This document shows positions 29,069 to 41,826 of a stretch of DNA of 64,000 nucleotides, one piece after another. How positions within the stretch are numbered: the stretch's first letter is position 1; the number at the start of each line of letters is the position of its first letter. The position numbers were made by a program, and so were the translations under genes. The notes below the pieces were generated by a model. That model was not told the origin of the DNA. It ran no database searches and was given only the letters and a program-made list of their open reading frames with translations. The stretch comes from Rhea pennata (taxonomy: Eukaryota > Chordata > Aves > Rheiformes > Rheidae): the NCBI RefSeq assembly GCF_028389875.1, contig NC_084682.1, positions 6,024,001 to 6,088,000 of the forward strand, given 5' to 3'.

Positions 29069-30340
29069 GGAAATGCGACGGGAGTTTCCTTTTTGAAAGC
29101 TCTCATTTTCTTAGCGTGCAACCTCAGCTGCTTTTAATGTCAAAAAAAAAAAACCCTGAAAGCTTCTTACTGGTCCTAACGCTGCGCGGAAGAAGTCAGA
29201 GGTAGCGGCGCATACGCCCCGCTCCGTCCCGAGGCCGCGCGCGGTGGGACCTCGCTCGGGTCCGTCGGCGAAGCGCGTCGAGGGAGGAGCGCGACCCCGC
29301 AAAGAGCGCCGCGCGCTGCCGGCTCGGGGGGAGAGAGCTCCCGGCGCCGCTCGGCCGCGGGGCTCGGGCGCGTCAGCACGCCGAGCACGGAGCCGACTTT
29401 TCCAGGGCGTGTTTCTTTGGGGGAAACGCAATGCCGAGGAGAGCAGGCGTTTAGCTGCTCCAGAAGAAATTAAAGATGAAAATCAGCAGCGTTATGGCTT
29501 ATGCACACACCAATAAGAGCAGCCGTTTACCACCACTTAAATAATTAAAAAGATTTTTCACTAGTGACCCAGTTGATGCGCATTTGTCTCGCAGCCACCC
29601 ACAGAAGCAAGCAGCAGTCCGACGGCCGGCGTTTTCTTCTGCAGCGAGGCCCAGGCTGTAAGGGGGCTTCCACAGCCCCCGTAATCTGAATATACCGAAT
29701 TACTAGGAAGAGAGCAAAGGCCGCTTCCCCCCTTCGGCCGGAGGAAAAGCCTCCTGCTTTTCCAGGGAAGCTCTGGCATGATTTCTGCTGGGACAGGACT
29801 CAGGCTGGGTTTGTTTAGAGCAATTTTTAGCTAGGCTCCGTAATACCGACTATATTAAAATGCTGAGACTTTGGGAGCAATTATCCCCCGAAGCAGCATC
29901 CCAGGCGGCGCAGCGCAAGTAGCCAATTAGTCGGGCTGCGCGTTAAGAGGAAGAACCGAGGCAGGACCGCGCCAGGCGGCCAGCGCGGGACCCGCGCTCA
30001 GCGCGCTGGCAGCACCCGGCCTCGGAGTAAAAGCAGCAATTAGCTCCCGTTAATACCAGCGAAGAAAACGGGAGGACAGGGAAGCGGAAGGCCAGGTCGC
30101 CCCGACGGCGGTGCCGGGCGCGAGCGCGCTCCTCCCGAGCCGGGAGCCTTGCTCCGGAGGGAGCCGCTCGGCTCCTTCCGCTTCCCGGGAGGCGGCGGGG
30201 ACCGGCCGGAGGACGCCGTCCCGGCTTGCTCCTCCGAGAGCTCCGCGGGCGTTCGGGGCAGGGCAAGGAGCGCTGCGAGCGGGGCAGCCCCGCGGGCTCT
30301 CCCGGGAGCGCCGGAGCCCAGGCCGTCCTTCTGCCGCAGG
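29069..30340. other. Intergenic, part 2 (GC-rich with AT-rich patches)
   Basis: GC-rich at 29190-29400 and 30080-30340; AT-richer at 29460-29580 and 29800-29890. No gene or transposon recognised. Confidence 0.5.
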
Positions 30341-30900
30341 AATTCGGCCGCGGTAAATTCATTCCCCGGGTAAATGCTGCAGTTATCAAGCATTTTACCG
30401 CGGGATTCCTGGTCTCCTAGTGAAGTTAAATGCAGTGCCATTACAGCAGCACTTTAACGCGTAAATATTACGTTCTTGGTTCTTTAGAAGATGTTCATTT
30501 AGTGAAATAAAATCCTGCTAGTAAAACACCTGATCAAACCCTTCAGCTGAACTGGCCCAGTAATTGCTCCAGGACTGGAGGGAGTCCAATGACTGGTTGC
30601 AATTTATGACCACTTTAGAGAAAAAAAAAAAAAATCTACCTTGAAGCATCCGCTCAGGACTGCCTTGTGGATGAGATCATGGAGTCCATTTACATCGCGG
30701 CGCTCTGTAACATTAAGTGGCCGCTAATTCAGGCCGAATTCCATTGTAATTCTGATGGAATCGCGTCCGACAGCCACACAAATAGCACCATTCCTCGGGA
30801 ACAACGTTACTACAACACGGAGTAAAAGGCGAAGGAGTGATTCATCTCTCACGGCGAGACGTGCCCTTTCCTGTCATCTCTGCTCACCCAAAATAATTTG
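30341..30900. promoter_or_regulatory. AT-rich complex block with an inverted repeat
   Basis: A long stretch of non-repetitive sequence begins with the inverted repeat CCGCGGTAAA (30348-30357) / TTTACCGCGG (30394-30403). It continues with TGCAATTTATGACC, ATTAAGTGGCCGCTAATTC and others. A14 interrupts it at 30620-30633. Candidate conserved element cluster. Confidence 0.35.
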
Positions 30901-31540
30901 CCCGGCCCAAATTTCGCAGCCGAGGCTGGCAGACCCGGAGTTGCGTTAGGGGGTCGCCTTCCCCAGCCACAGCCCGAACGCGGGAGCAGCGTGAGGGAAA
31001 TACAGTTTGGGTACGAAGCTGCAAGAAAGCATAAAGACAATTAAGCGACAAGATAAGCTGCCCGAGGGAGGCTCCGGCGAAACCTTGACGAAGATTTTGC
31101 TGCAGGCAGGGGGCTGGATTAAATGACCATCATCGCCGCCGCTGCTAAAAACCCAAGGGGTCCCGGTCGGAGCGGGCCGGAGAAAGCGGCTGCAAAACGA
31201 GACCGTTTTAACCCTTTCGATTCTGCGTGAAGAGCCAGAGTCAGAAAAGGAAAACGAAGGCGCGCCGCCCGTGCAAGACGGCCGGGAGGTTTTTGAGGAG
31301 GTTCGGCGTCTTTCCCTTCCTGCACCGCCAGGAAGGTGGGTTTCGTCACCCCCGAGCGGGAGCACGGCACCGCTCCGAAGAGGTTTTGCCAGGGACGCGC
31401 CGTCCCGAGCCGCGGTTTCGGGGTTCCCGCCGGGTGCAGCCGTTGCGGGTCCCGAAGGCTGGTGGTAAAGTTCACCTTCACCGTCCGAGCCCATTCCTAA
31501 AGACTGGAGGAGATTTTAGAGCAGAATCATCACCTCCGTC
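30901..31540. other. Intergenic, part 3
   Basis: Mixed, mostly GC-rich sequence; nothing recognised. Confidence 0.5.
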
Positions 31541-32200
31541 CTTTTATTCTATTTTTGGAGTCTATTGAACTTTTGCATATGTTGAAATGAAAAGAGTCTA
31601 TATTAACACAGCCACTTTTTTGTTACTGTAATGAGAGCCTTGAAACCACCACAAAGAGAAACATGCCTTTTAGCAGCTGAAACAAATTATTACAGCAACT
31701 GAGTCTTAAAAGGAATTTCAAGTAAAAATATAGTATTGCATGAAGTTGTTATGGCAACTGATGTTGTAGAGTAACTACACTGGGGCAAGTTTTCCTCCTT
31801 CATCCTGAGCAGCAAAGTCTGGGAAAAACTTTATGATAAAATTATGCCTTAATTAGTCAAATAAGTCATAAATATAGCTTATCCCCAAATCCTTAACATT
31901 CCAGCCTCATGCTGTCTGTGTGCAGTTAGTCTACTAATGAGAAAATATATCTACTAAAGCCCCACTTACCATTAAAAATCCTATCCAATATTTTTCTAAT
32001 ACAATTTATCAATTTAAACACATTGCACAATGTAATATTCTGCAACATTCCATTAAAATGATAAATAGCTGGAAAAAAAAACAAGGGATTAAACATACCG
32101 TAATGTAATATAACAGTATTTAAACATAAATAAAAGCTTAAACATGGCAGGGGAAGCATACCGTATTTGAGAGCAAAGCTGCTTTCGGGAGGGTGTTTTG
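31541..32200. promoter_or_regulatory. Very AT-rich complex block, 0.65 kb
   Basis: The longest AT-rich island of the intergenic region. It holds many short motifs (GTTATGGCAACTG near 31748, TTAATTAGTCAAATAAG near 31850, TAAAAGCTTAAACATGG) and no simple repeat. GC-rich DNA borders it on both sides. Candidate regulatory block; no factor assigned. Confidence 0.35.
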
Positions 32201-32845
32201 TTTCTTTATCCCCCCCCCCCAAGAAGGACAGTTAGTTAAAATTCTCGCACCGAGTTACCGTGATAAAAACCCAAGCCCCGGTGCCGGACTTCTTGCCCGT
32301 CTGAGTTAAAAACCTCAGCGCACGTTTTTACTGAGTCACATCGCTAACGCGGGGTGGCCGAACCGCCCAGGCCGAGCGCGAGCGGCGGCGCGCGAGCTCC
32401 CGAAACGGGTCCGCCGGAGCCCGCGGCCCCGCGGGGAGCCGCCTCGCGCCCCGAGCGCGGCCGCCGCGGCCCGGCGGGCTGGGGACTCGCTCCGTTTAGC
32501 CGGTGCCTCCCGCGCCGTAATTACTCATTTAAATTTTACCCTGCCGGTTGAGCCGTGGGAAAACGCATTATAAACACAGGCGATTTTACGCAGGCAATAG
32601 CCGAGCCAGTCGTTTTTATAAGGACGGGCGCAGGACGGCTTATCTGCCAGGGCGAGCAGCCCTTACGCGGCAGCCGGAGCGAGCTCTGCAGCCCAAGCCC
32701 CGCTTGCAGGGGTTATTCCGGCGGCGGCTCTGCGGGATCGCCGGCGGCTCCGGCAGCGGTCGGTCCCGCTCCTGCAAACCGGAGTCGCTAACGGCTCCGG
32801 GCGCGCGAGGAGCGCGGGGAGCCGCCGCCGCCTGAAACCCTGCTA
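32201..32845. other. Intergenic, part 4 (GC-rich)
   Basis: GC- and CpG-rich sequence after a C10 run at 32211-32220. It resembles an orphan CpG island. No exon is recognised. Confidence 0.45.
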
Positions 32846-33000
32846 AATCCCGGGACGGTCGTTTGAGCGTTCGGCATATGCACGTGGTAATTGCGAGTGA
32901 CTCACCCTGGGCTTATTTGAAATATTTTTGCCATCACCGCTGGATTTTGTCTATTGATTAGAGACTGCGGCCGCGCGCCGGCTCTTAGCAAAGCTGGAGC
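32846..33000. promoter_or_regulatory. Short complex island
   Basis: Contains CATATGCACGTGG (E-box CACGTG), GGTAATTGCG, GAGTGACTCACC (AP-1-like) and TTGATTAGAG in about 100 bases. Candidate enhancer. Confidence 0.35.
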
Positions 33001-36000
33001 AGGGAATCGAGCTTCCTGCCCAAATCAGGTCGGCTTTGCTTCTGGCTGGCACCAAATCCCTCCTTCCTATTTCCAGAAGAAGAATAGCTACATCTTAATC
33101 TAGACCTCCTGACCCGCTGCCATGCCTGTGAAGCCCTGAATGCAGAAATACTGCTTTCCCTGGGTTTTGCCCATTTGTCTGGAAACCTCTAGATCGTTGC
33201 GTCTCGCTGCCAGTACTTTTTTGCTCAATCCAGAAATACTCTTTTATCAAATCCTCTGACAGCAATCCAGCAGCAAGGGTGTGCTGGAAGCTGATGCTAA
33301 TCCAGAGAGACTGTTCTCCAGTTCGAGCGTTTGCAAAGTCTAATGAACTACTGGCAGAAAGAGGCTTCTGTAGTGCAATTAAAACTCGCGTGCAGCGCTT
33401 GCCGACGATACGAAACGTTGCAGCTTGGCGCGCGCGGTGCCAAGCTGGGGAGCTGGATTAGCTCAAGGAAAGCAAATTGGTGAGAGGCGCCGCTCGCTCC
33501 GCGCTCCAAGCCGCGCACGTTGAGCAAAGCTGAATTAACGAAGACGCGTTGCAAGGCGCTCGCTGCCAGCCCGCTCCCAGGGCGCGCGGCGGGATTCGGT
33601 TAGGACGAACGTCCCCCGTAAGCCCTTAATACCCACCGCGGGGAAGTCGTCCCCCTCTCCGCTCCGGCAGATTCACGGAGAAACGCCCTGCTGCCGCTCG
33701 CCAAAATCCAGTTCACCTTGCGAACGACGCCGAGCTCCGCACGCGGTGCCGCAGCTCCTGGAGCTCCTTCGCCCGGCGGGAGCTGCGGACCCCGGGGACA
33801 CGCTTTCGACCGCAGAAGTGGCCTTGAGGAACGACGTTAAGGGCCACGACCGCTGACGGCGATATACGCTAATGCCGCTCCCTTCCCCACAAGTTCGTAT
33901 TGCTTCACGGGAGCGACTTGAAAATTCAGATTTTTTTTTCTTTTGGTCTCATTAATCCCTTTACAGGAGCTGTACGTTTGGAGACAGCACTGAAAATAGG
34001 TTAAAGCTTGCAATAAGCGCAATGAGTTAAATCGGAATCCGGCAACTGCGCTGACAGCCAGTTACCGAGACTCTGGGCTTTCAGGCCAAGGCGCGGGGCC
34101 GACGGGAACTGCGATACCAGGTCAGGTGAAACGAATGCGTTGGCTCTGCCTGGCCTGCGAAGAAGGGGCGAGCGCAGGCTTGCTGGTGGGACGTATTGCC
34201 AGCGCGAAATCGCTGGCTGAAGCAAAGGAGGGCTGACATTATTTCTCCAAATTATAAATTCTACTTCCCAATCTATCTGAATGGATTACCCTCAAAACAT
34301 GAGATCCGGAATTTAAAGATTCAGAATTCAGAAGCTATTATGAGTCAAGAGGAGGAATTAGCATGCGAGTTATAAATACGCTCTAACCAAGCGACAGGAG
34401 CCGGCTTGCTCTGCCTTCCCTCGCCGAGGATGGCGGCGTCGGGCTCGCGACACTCAGGGACGCGACTCCCCGGGCCGGTTCCCGCGCCCCGGCCGGACGT
34501 CGAGCGGCGCCGCTCGCCACCCCCTCGCCTTCGCCGGCCGCGGGAAGCGGCTTCGCTCCGCCGCGGCGCCCGGCCGAGGCGCCCCGGGAGCGGAGCCCGC
34601 GGCCGGCGAAAGCGGGAGCCGCTGGGCCTCCGGGCAGCGGGGAACGACGGCGCTGAATTGCAGTGCCAGCGATTCGGGTGTTCTGCCAAACGTTAGGTGA
34701 TTTAACAGGTAGCAAGAGGCCTTCTGCAGAGGGAGAATTTCTTCTGAGCGCCGACTTAAAAGCTCGAGTTTGGCACGAAACCGAGAAAGACGGGGAAGAG
34801 GTAAAAGCCGGTTTTACCTGGAAATCCGCTACGCGATCCGGATCCCGCCCCGCATTGAGCGCCCGCCGCGTCCCCCCCCCTCGTCCCCGTCCCCGGCGCA
34901 CGGGGGGCGGCCAGGCACCGCAGCAGGCGCCGGACGGTGCGAACCGCCCCGGCGCCCGGAAAAGGGGCCAAAATGGCAAAATAAAGGAACGAGCAGCCGG
35001 CGGCGCGAAGCGCGAGGCTGGGACCCTGCCCGGTTCCAGGGAGGGCCGCGAAAGCGGCGACCGAGGCGGCGTTGGCACCTCTCGAAACGAGTTCGTTGCG
35101 GGCGGGAGAGGCAGTTGCACATGACAAACCGTTTTGTGTTTAATTAGAGGGTTGTGCGTGGCCCGCTTCCAGGCGGAGGAGGGGAGCAGATTGCTCTCCA
35201 GCATCTCAATTACGGGACAGCGCCTTAACGACGCAGCAGGCAAACGCTGCCGACCGACCGCCGTGGAAGGGGGAAAAAAACAGGGGTGGGTGGGGGGATT
35301 ATTTGTGCAGCAGGGTCCTAGGGAATAGGAGCTTTTCATAAACCTTTAGCAGGAAGAAAAAAAAAAAAGGAAAGAAAGAAAGAAAGTTAGGCTTTCCTGC
35401 AATGCATATTACTCCTTAAAGCTTATTTCTGCAAAAAAGAGCAGCTTCTGCTTCACGCCTGCCTGAAAAACGCTTCTATAAGGGGAAAACCATGACTGAG
35501 ATCCCAGATTGTCCAGTCTTGGCTAAAAGCTTTTCTTTCTGCCGACCAGGTGAAATAATACGCGGTTCGTGAACAGAAAAGGACCTTGGTATTCGCACCA
35601 AAGCTCGGAAAGTAAGCAACCATGGAAAGGAAATTCGAGCTAATACGAGTTAAATATAGGTTATGTTAGCTGCATTTTATAAGCACTATGAATGTTATTG
35701 GAGAAAGCTGTCATTTTTAATGACAGCACCAGCTCCAATTACCAGATAGCTGATACACTTGGGATTTGGAAGTTTTTTTTTAAATCACTTGAATTCTAAA
35801 AAAACCTTCATTATCAGCTTCTGAGCTGGATGTAAATAACTTCACCTGGCGTTAAGAAGTTTAACATTTCGCAGGGGCGCGAGAGCAACTCAAAGCCCTT
35901 TAGCAACGTAGCTTCAGTTTCCTGGCAAACGACACAACAGCTCAAACGGCGAAGAACACGAGACGACCGGCCCGGGAGCGCAGGCGGACGGCGAAGACGA

Positions 36001-36620
36001 GCGAGGCCGAAGGAGACGCCGGGGGCGAGGCACCGCCGGGGGCAGCCCGGGACGCTGCTCCTTCCGCAAAGGTGCTTCCAAAAAGTCGGAAATTGCTTGG
36101 GAAAAACCTCCCCGGCGCGGGGAACGGGGCGGCCCACGCTCACGCCCCGGCCACGGGGCAACGCCGGCTCCCGGCGGCGAAGCGAAAGCCTCACGCTCAG
36201 CAAGAGGAACAGCAGCTTTCTAGCTTGCGGCGAGTGGAAAGTGGGATTGAATCATTGCTTGAAGAAGAACGTGTTGCAATTTCTATAAATAAAGCCCTGC
36301 GAGGCACGTAGCCAAAGCGGTGCAAGTCAATATAGCTTTTCTATATGCGCTGTCAAACTTTACTTTTAGACAGTATATTAATTACATAGTCAATAATTGT
36401 GGGTTTCATTAGTGTATTAAATACCTCGATCAATAATATTTATGCTTCTCAGAGACAGTCCTCACCAAAAAAAGGGGAGGAGTGTTTTTTGAGCCTGCAG
36501 TTCAAAAAGTCAGCGCAGCACACCAGCAAGGCTTTAATGGAAAACATAAAACACCAGAAACAGACAAAAATTGGATTATTACTCTTATTTTTCAGCCTTT
36601 TGTACAATAAGCCACAAGGG
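33001..36620. other. Intergenic, part 5 (alternating GC- and AT-rich)
   Basis: CpG-rich stretches (33400-33850, 34400-35100, 35930-36200) alternate with AT-rich complex blocks (34220-34390, 35600-35850, 36230-36620). A GAAA-rich tract lies at 35355-35386. A G-to-A-rich patch at 35264-35281 is low complexity. No gene or transposon recognised. Confidence 0.5.
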
Positions 36621-39300
36621 AATTCCAAGAGCTAAACTGATGGCAAAAAAATTAGATTTCTTCCTCTTAATTGCGCAGCAGCGATGTCACGCTGGACGTG
36701 ACAAACGTTCACATCCTCCGTTTCTAAACCTGATGGATCCGAGCAGCAGTACAAGAGCCACGACCGCAGTTTGCCCAGCAAACTTTCTGACGACAAACTC
36801 TCCGAGCAAAGGAACCTATTTCTGGTGTTTCCCCGCCGGGAAGCCGAGCAGCGGATGGCTTTTAAGGTGTCTTTACCATAACCAGGACCATCCCAGCAAA
36901 ACGTAGCCCTGGGGGAAACTGCCGACCTCGTGCCGCTATAGACCTCACCAAATTCATCCAGGTCCAAACGCTGAATAGATCAAGCATGAAAAAAGGAGAT
37001 CAGGAGGATTTTTTTTTTTTTTTTAAGTCATATTGAAATACTGCCCACATCTCTTTTAAAAGGACAAGAGGTTTGGGGCAGGGAGAAGGGAGGGGAGAAA
37101 ATTTCCTTTGGAAATATCCAGTTTGTTTTACGTAACCTACAAGAGCAGCCACAGACAAGGAAGGAAAAAGCACAGTATTCTAAGCCTACAAACACTCCCA
37201 AAGGCATGCTTTTGGCATGGCAGGAAGGCTGGATTTAACAGCAAATCAATGCACTCTAAACAGGAAAAATAAAAACAAACATCTTCCCCCCACCCCAAAC
37301 ACAGACACCTAAGTACTCAAACAAAATACGCAGAAAAATGCATAACAGTCCTTGCCAAAAACCCATCTGGCGATTCAAACCACTTTGTGTGTGTGTGTAT
37401 ATATATATATGTATGTACATATATACATACATATATATATATACACACACACACAAATATGTGTGTGTGTGCATGCATGTGAAAGAAATAAGAATATAAG
37501 CATGAAAAACAGACTAAAGGACTGAGACAAGGTCTCCAGGCCTCTTGCATGCTCACAGATGATATATTAAATAGAATTTCCACTCCCTGTAATAAGATTG
37601 GTATATTTACTGCACCACTATAATATTTATAAAGCATAATGCGCTACAGACCGCTCCGTTCCGCAAATACCGGCTTTCAAAGTAGACAGATGATTTGCCC
37701 TGTTAGAAGTGGGGGAAAAGCTCCTGAAGTCTGATCCGCATCACGTTTTCATGAACCTCTTATATGAAAACGGTATCAAGTTGCTCTCTGAATCAGTTCA
37801 GCAGCAGTTGTCCTGGGCAGGGTCTCTCCAAAGGTGCCCTCCTCTGCCAGCCAGACACCGGGGGCGCTGATTTTCTCAAAATCTGCTGGTTCAGGGGCGA
37901 GAAAACAAGAAAGCAAAAGGAAAGGAAAGATGACCAAACGGCACATGGAAGAAAAGTACATCTTCCTCCCCCCATCAAGATGTTATGCTGCATCTCGGGC
38001 AGCAAATGCAAATACCACAGAGTATTAAGAATCAAAACATCAGACTCATCAGCTTACACTCTCGCACCCGCTGCACTAAAAGGGCAGTCGGATCGTGCGG
38101 GAACACGGGAGCCCACGCACGCACACACACACACACCCGAGCTGCCAGGCGAAGCCCGCGCAGCGCAAAGCACAGAACTACCGAAAACACGCGCAGCGGT
38201 CTCCTCTCATCACTGCAAGCAGTCCCCCTATTAAAAAAAAAAAAAATCTCTTAGACCATATTACAGCTCAATGCTTTATTTTGTGGAGGAACAAAAAAAT
38301 AAAATAAAACAAAAACCGCCAAACATTGATGCATCTTAAAAATGAGATCTGACTCAAGTTCAGCTTCCCCTCCAGAGACTGCTAAAGGTCACTAACAATT
38401 AATTTAGGATTGATGTACAGCTAAAACATGGTTAAACCGTAACTGTGGAAATTAACACAAACGGCAAACTACCTGGACACGGCACAATGTCAGACCGCGC
38501 TCCAAATCTTTTCTCAACCACCCAGAACTTGATGTTCTCCTGTAATTGCCCTTGTACCTGACTGCTCAGAATCAGCAGCCTCCCAGCGCTGCCTTCGCTT
38601 TGTGAATTTTATTTAAAGCCAAACAGCAGCAGCCACAGGAATCCTCACCTCACAAAGATCCAGTTAGGAGGTATTCCAGCACACTCTCAATTTAGCAAAT
38701 ACATATCAGCCATCCTGCTCAGATAATAGTTGAAGCCATTCAGCAATAACCTGGACAGTAGCAAGGGGAGATTTATGATGAAGAGAAGGAACAGACAGGC
38801 TTGTTTGCCTGTAATCCCGATTAGCGTTGTGAGCGCGCTTATTTGACTCTGCCAATTAAGAGGAAAAACCTCAGAGCTCTCTGAAGAGTCCTGTTTTCCA
38901 CTGCCCCACGTTAGCATCTGCTGCGATGCACCAGGGTTCGTACAAGTCGCAGCAACTTGGCTACGAAACGGGGAGGACAGAACGAAGTCGCCTCCACAGC
39001 TTTCCTGCCCTCACGACCTAGCTAGAAGGCTGTGCAGAACCTCACCGACACGAAGGACCAGATGCTTTCTTTTGCCTGTCAATTTATTTATTAACAGATT
39101 ATCTTCAACAGTTTGTTCTGTGATCAGGAGAAGGAAGTGAGATATTCATTTTATATATACATATAAATATATATATGAATATGAATGAGAGAAATCATAT
39201 CCCCCTCTCAGATTTAATTTTGCTAAATTAGCTCTTCAAGGCCCCTCCTAAAAAAGGATCTTCAATCTCCTACTCAGCTTTGAGTCCTCCTCTCTACTTA
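36621..39300. other. Intergenic, part 6 (compositional transition)
   Basis: CpG frequency falls off here. A T-run lies at about 37011-37024, (CA)n at about 38121-38138, A13 at 38231-38243, and TA-rich repeats at 39152-39175. The perfect palindrome at 37384-37457 is listed separately. No genes recognised. Confidence 0.5.
37384..37457. repeat. Perfect inverted repeat, 34-nt arms, 6-nt loop
   Basis: Arm 37384-37417 reads TTT, (GT)6, (AT)6, GTATGTA. After the loop CATATA (37418-37423), arm 37424-37457 is its exact reverse complement. All 34 pairs match. A second GT run follows at 37461-37471. Confidence 0.97.
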
Positions 39301-39304
39301 CCCC

Positions 39305-39720
39305 AGCTGAGATTTTTTGCCTCTATATGGAGCAGACCAGAATTGTACATAGCATTCAAGATGAGATCTCACCAGTCTTATATAATGCTATCATACTTGT
39401 ATAGCTATACTAGAAATACCTTGCCTTACATAGCTTGATGTCTTATCACATACTGACTGATTAAAGCATGCTTAAAACCCCTCTATTTTTCAATCAGTAA
39501 TAAGCATCCACTTTACAGCAGTCTTTCTTTTTTTCTTTTTTTTTTTTTTTTTAGTTCTCAAGTAAAGGACTTTTTGCATCAACCGTTTCATTTAAGTTAA
39601 TTTTTTTTTCGGTTTTGCTCTAGTCCTCAAGGTCATTCAGTTCTTCCTGTAGAATACCTTAATCCTCTCGAGTATTGATACCTTCCATCTCTAGTGCTCT
39701 GGATGATGGCAGAGCAAACC
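39305..39720 (-). mobile_element. Ancient, decayed CR1 LINE fragment
   Basis: The string GGAGCAGACCAGAATTGTAC, then ATAGCATTCAAGATGAGATCTCACCAG and TATAATGC, is the decayed equivalent of the conserved CR1 block read antisense (gaccagaactgcacacagtattc...). A T-rich insertion splits it near 39530-39553. The right part (AGTTCTTCCTGTAGAATACC) is less sure. LINE sense strand is minus. Confidence 0.5.
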
Positions 39721-40814
39721 CAGCAATACGCATGCACAGCGATTCCCTCTGGGAGAATGAACCGCCTCGGTAGAGCGCCAGGTGTGCTACTTAGCCTCAT
39801 AAAGCTGCAATGCCAGCAAATACACGCTAGCAGAAATGCCCATAAAACTTTCTAGCACGGACACGGCCTGAGCCTTACGAAAAAGCCTCCAGGAACATGT
39901 TGCATTACCACTTGCTATCAGTCCCCTCAAACTGGGAAGGAGGGACAGAAGGGAGGAGCAGAGCTAAAAAACTGGTTAGCTGAGTGGAAAGATAGATTAT
40001 CACTGCTAACCTACCATTTGTCAATCCAGAACCATGCTGAAGACTGTAATTTTCTAGTCAATGCTTTATAAGCAAGGTCAGAGGGAACAAATACTTCAAT
40101 AAAAAATTCAAGGTATCAGCAGAAGAACCCAGTCATGATCCTCAGAATCCAAAAAGAGGAAGGGGTTGTTTGTGCAGCTAATGGGCCTAGGATAATGTCT
40201 TTCATGTCCATCAAGGGAAATGGCATTTACAGTTCTTCAGCATAAAGCCTTAAGATGACATACACAAAACCACAGGAAAAAGGGCAGCAACGAATACACG
40301 AAGAAACACAGCTCTACAGCGCAAAATAAGCAAACAAACAAACTTCAGTTTTGCTACCAGAGACCAACTGCAGTACTGCCTGGATGCTTGGAGCTGTGCA
40401 GCAAATGCCAAGCTGTGAGCTGCAGCCAGGGAACACATAATTAATGTGATTAGGAGCACACAGAGCTAGCATGCTCTGCTGACTGAAAAGCCCAGTAGCA
40501 TAATTACTGTTTTCTGTACTAGCTCTATGTCTGAACAAATCTCAAAGCCTGGTTAGTATTAGACTGCTGTGTAAACGTCAATAAAAATCCCAGAAGTGCC
40601 AGCTCATCAGCATTCTCAGGCACAGAAATGGTGAAAATATCACTGCATTTCCATGCTGTTAACATGAGGCAAAGAAGTCTCCGTTCTTCAGTCTAACCTT
40701 AGAGTTTGTAATAAGGTAACGTCTTCCCCAAGTGAATGCTTATTATGAAAGCTAATTAATTGCTTTCCAGTAATGAGAAGTCTTTGGTGTTCAAAGAAAG
40801 CAAAATTCAGTATA
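39721..40814. other. Intergenic, next to the RPA1 3' end
   Basis: AT-rich sequence without recognisable genes or repeats. Confidence 0.5.
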
Positions 40815-41718
40815 TAGGAGTTAAACACTGTTTATTGAAACAAAGCTCCCCCCACTTAAAGAACTGTTTCTGATTAACATCACTACAAATAAAACCAAAG
40901 AAATTGAACATACAAACATACAAAGTATGTATAGGCAGGAAATATGTGCTAAAATCAGTCAAAAACATAGTATTAATTGAAGTGAAAACTAAAGCAATGC
41001 TTTGTAGTTGCCTAGATTTCCCTGGGGGATGGAGAGTCAATGCTTATCTGCCTTTCTCAGAAGAGACAATTTTGATTAATATCAGACCCATCTGACTCAG
41101 TCTATTAAAGCCTGAAGGAAGGATATTCTTCAGATATAAGAGATATGTCTTTGATTAATAATTCTACCATATTGCCATTCCAAGCATTAACAACTGCATG
41201 GCACCTATGGAAAGAGAAAGCCTTTGAATTCTAGAGAAGAGAACTAACTTGCACTAATAGATCTGTTCTCTTTAGTCCGTATCAGAAAGCTGTATGACAG
41301 TCGTCTTCCTACCCTTTGCTGAACAAGTCAAAGTGCCAAGATTGTCACTACTTTCTTGCAATGGTTATAGAATTTAGCTTTACCTATACCAAGAAAGCAA
41401 TGTTACTTCAGACATTCTGAATGCTTTGTCTAAAGATACTGGCAATCTGTCTAGAAGAGTTCTCTTTAGCACTATCATAGTTTAATAGACCACAATAGTC
41501 TACAATATCATGGCCATTTGAGTGCAATCTTACCTACCAGTAGCATATGTTCAGAGAAATGCATTAAATCACTCAGTCCACTACACTGGACTACCATGCA
41601 CGGTGTAACTAATGCCAAATCGTCTCACATGGGGTGGAGAGAAATCAATTTAACATTATCTCTTGAGTTTTTCCTGGAAGTGGAAGCTTTGGCTTCAGAT
41701 CAATCAGCACCAGCCCTC
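40815..41718 (-). other. RPA1: RPA1 3' UTR (inferred)
   Basis: Runs from the RPA1 stop codon to about 20 bases past the AATAAA at 40836-40831 (minus strand). Length about 0.9 kb if that signal is used. No coding sequence in it. Confidence 0.5.
40831..40836 (-). terminator. Candidate RPA1 poly(A) signal AATAAA
   Basis: Reads CAATAAACAGTG on the minus strand, with TTTTGCTTTCTTTG some 25-40 bases downstream. It is the first clear AATAAA I noticed after the stop. Confidence 0.5.
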
Positions 41719-41826
41719 TCATCCAAGCTGAGCATTTTTCCTGATGCTTGTGATCAACCTCTTGCTGTATTCTCTGTAGTTCACAGGTTTGACATCCAGT
41801 GCTGTAGCCTTAATGCGAGATTCATC
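41719..41826 (-). CDS. RPA1: RPA1 last coding exon
   Basis: [20 protein letters not shown] onward to ...IRKNAQLG, then TGA (41721-41719). This is the C-terminal helix of DBD-C that forms the trimer core with RPA2 and RPA3. The tail is one residue longer than the human ...RRSALM. Confidence 0.95.
   Translation of the reverse strand, partial: DESRIKATALDVKPVNYREYSKRLITSIRKNAQLG

Noticed and set aside
28426..29137. Several long repetitive open frames on both strands across the minisatellite
   Set aside because: They are translations of a tandem repeat whose units happen to lack stops; they are open in many frames and have no start context or homology.
37256..37637. Palindrome at 37.4 kb as a microRNA precursor
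   Set aside because: The arms are pure dinucleotide repeat with perfect pairing and a 6-base loop, unlike a microRNA hairpin. I keep it as a structural oddity only.
22043..40814. A protein-coding gene between RTN4RL1 and RPA1
   Set aside because: None of the open frames there resembles a known family or forms a multi-exon pattern. In human the genes are also adjacent with no coding gene between, to my knowledge.
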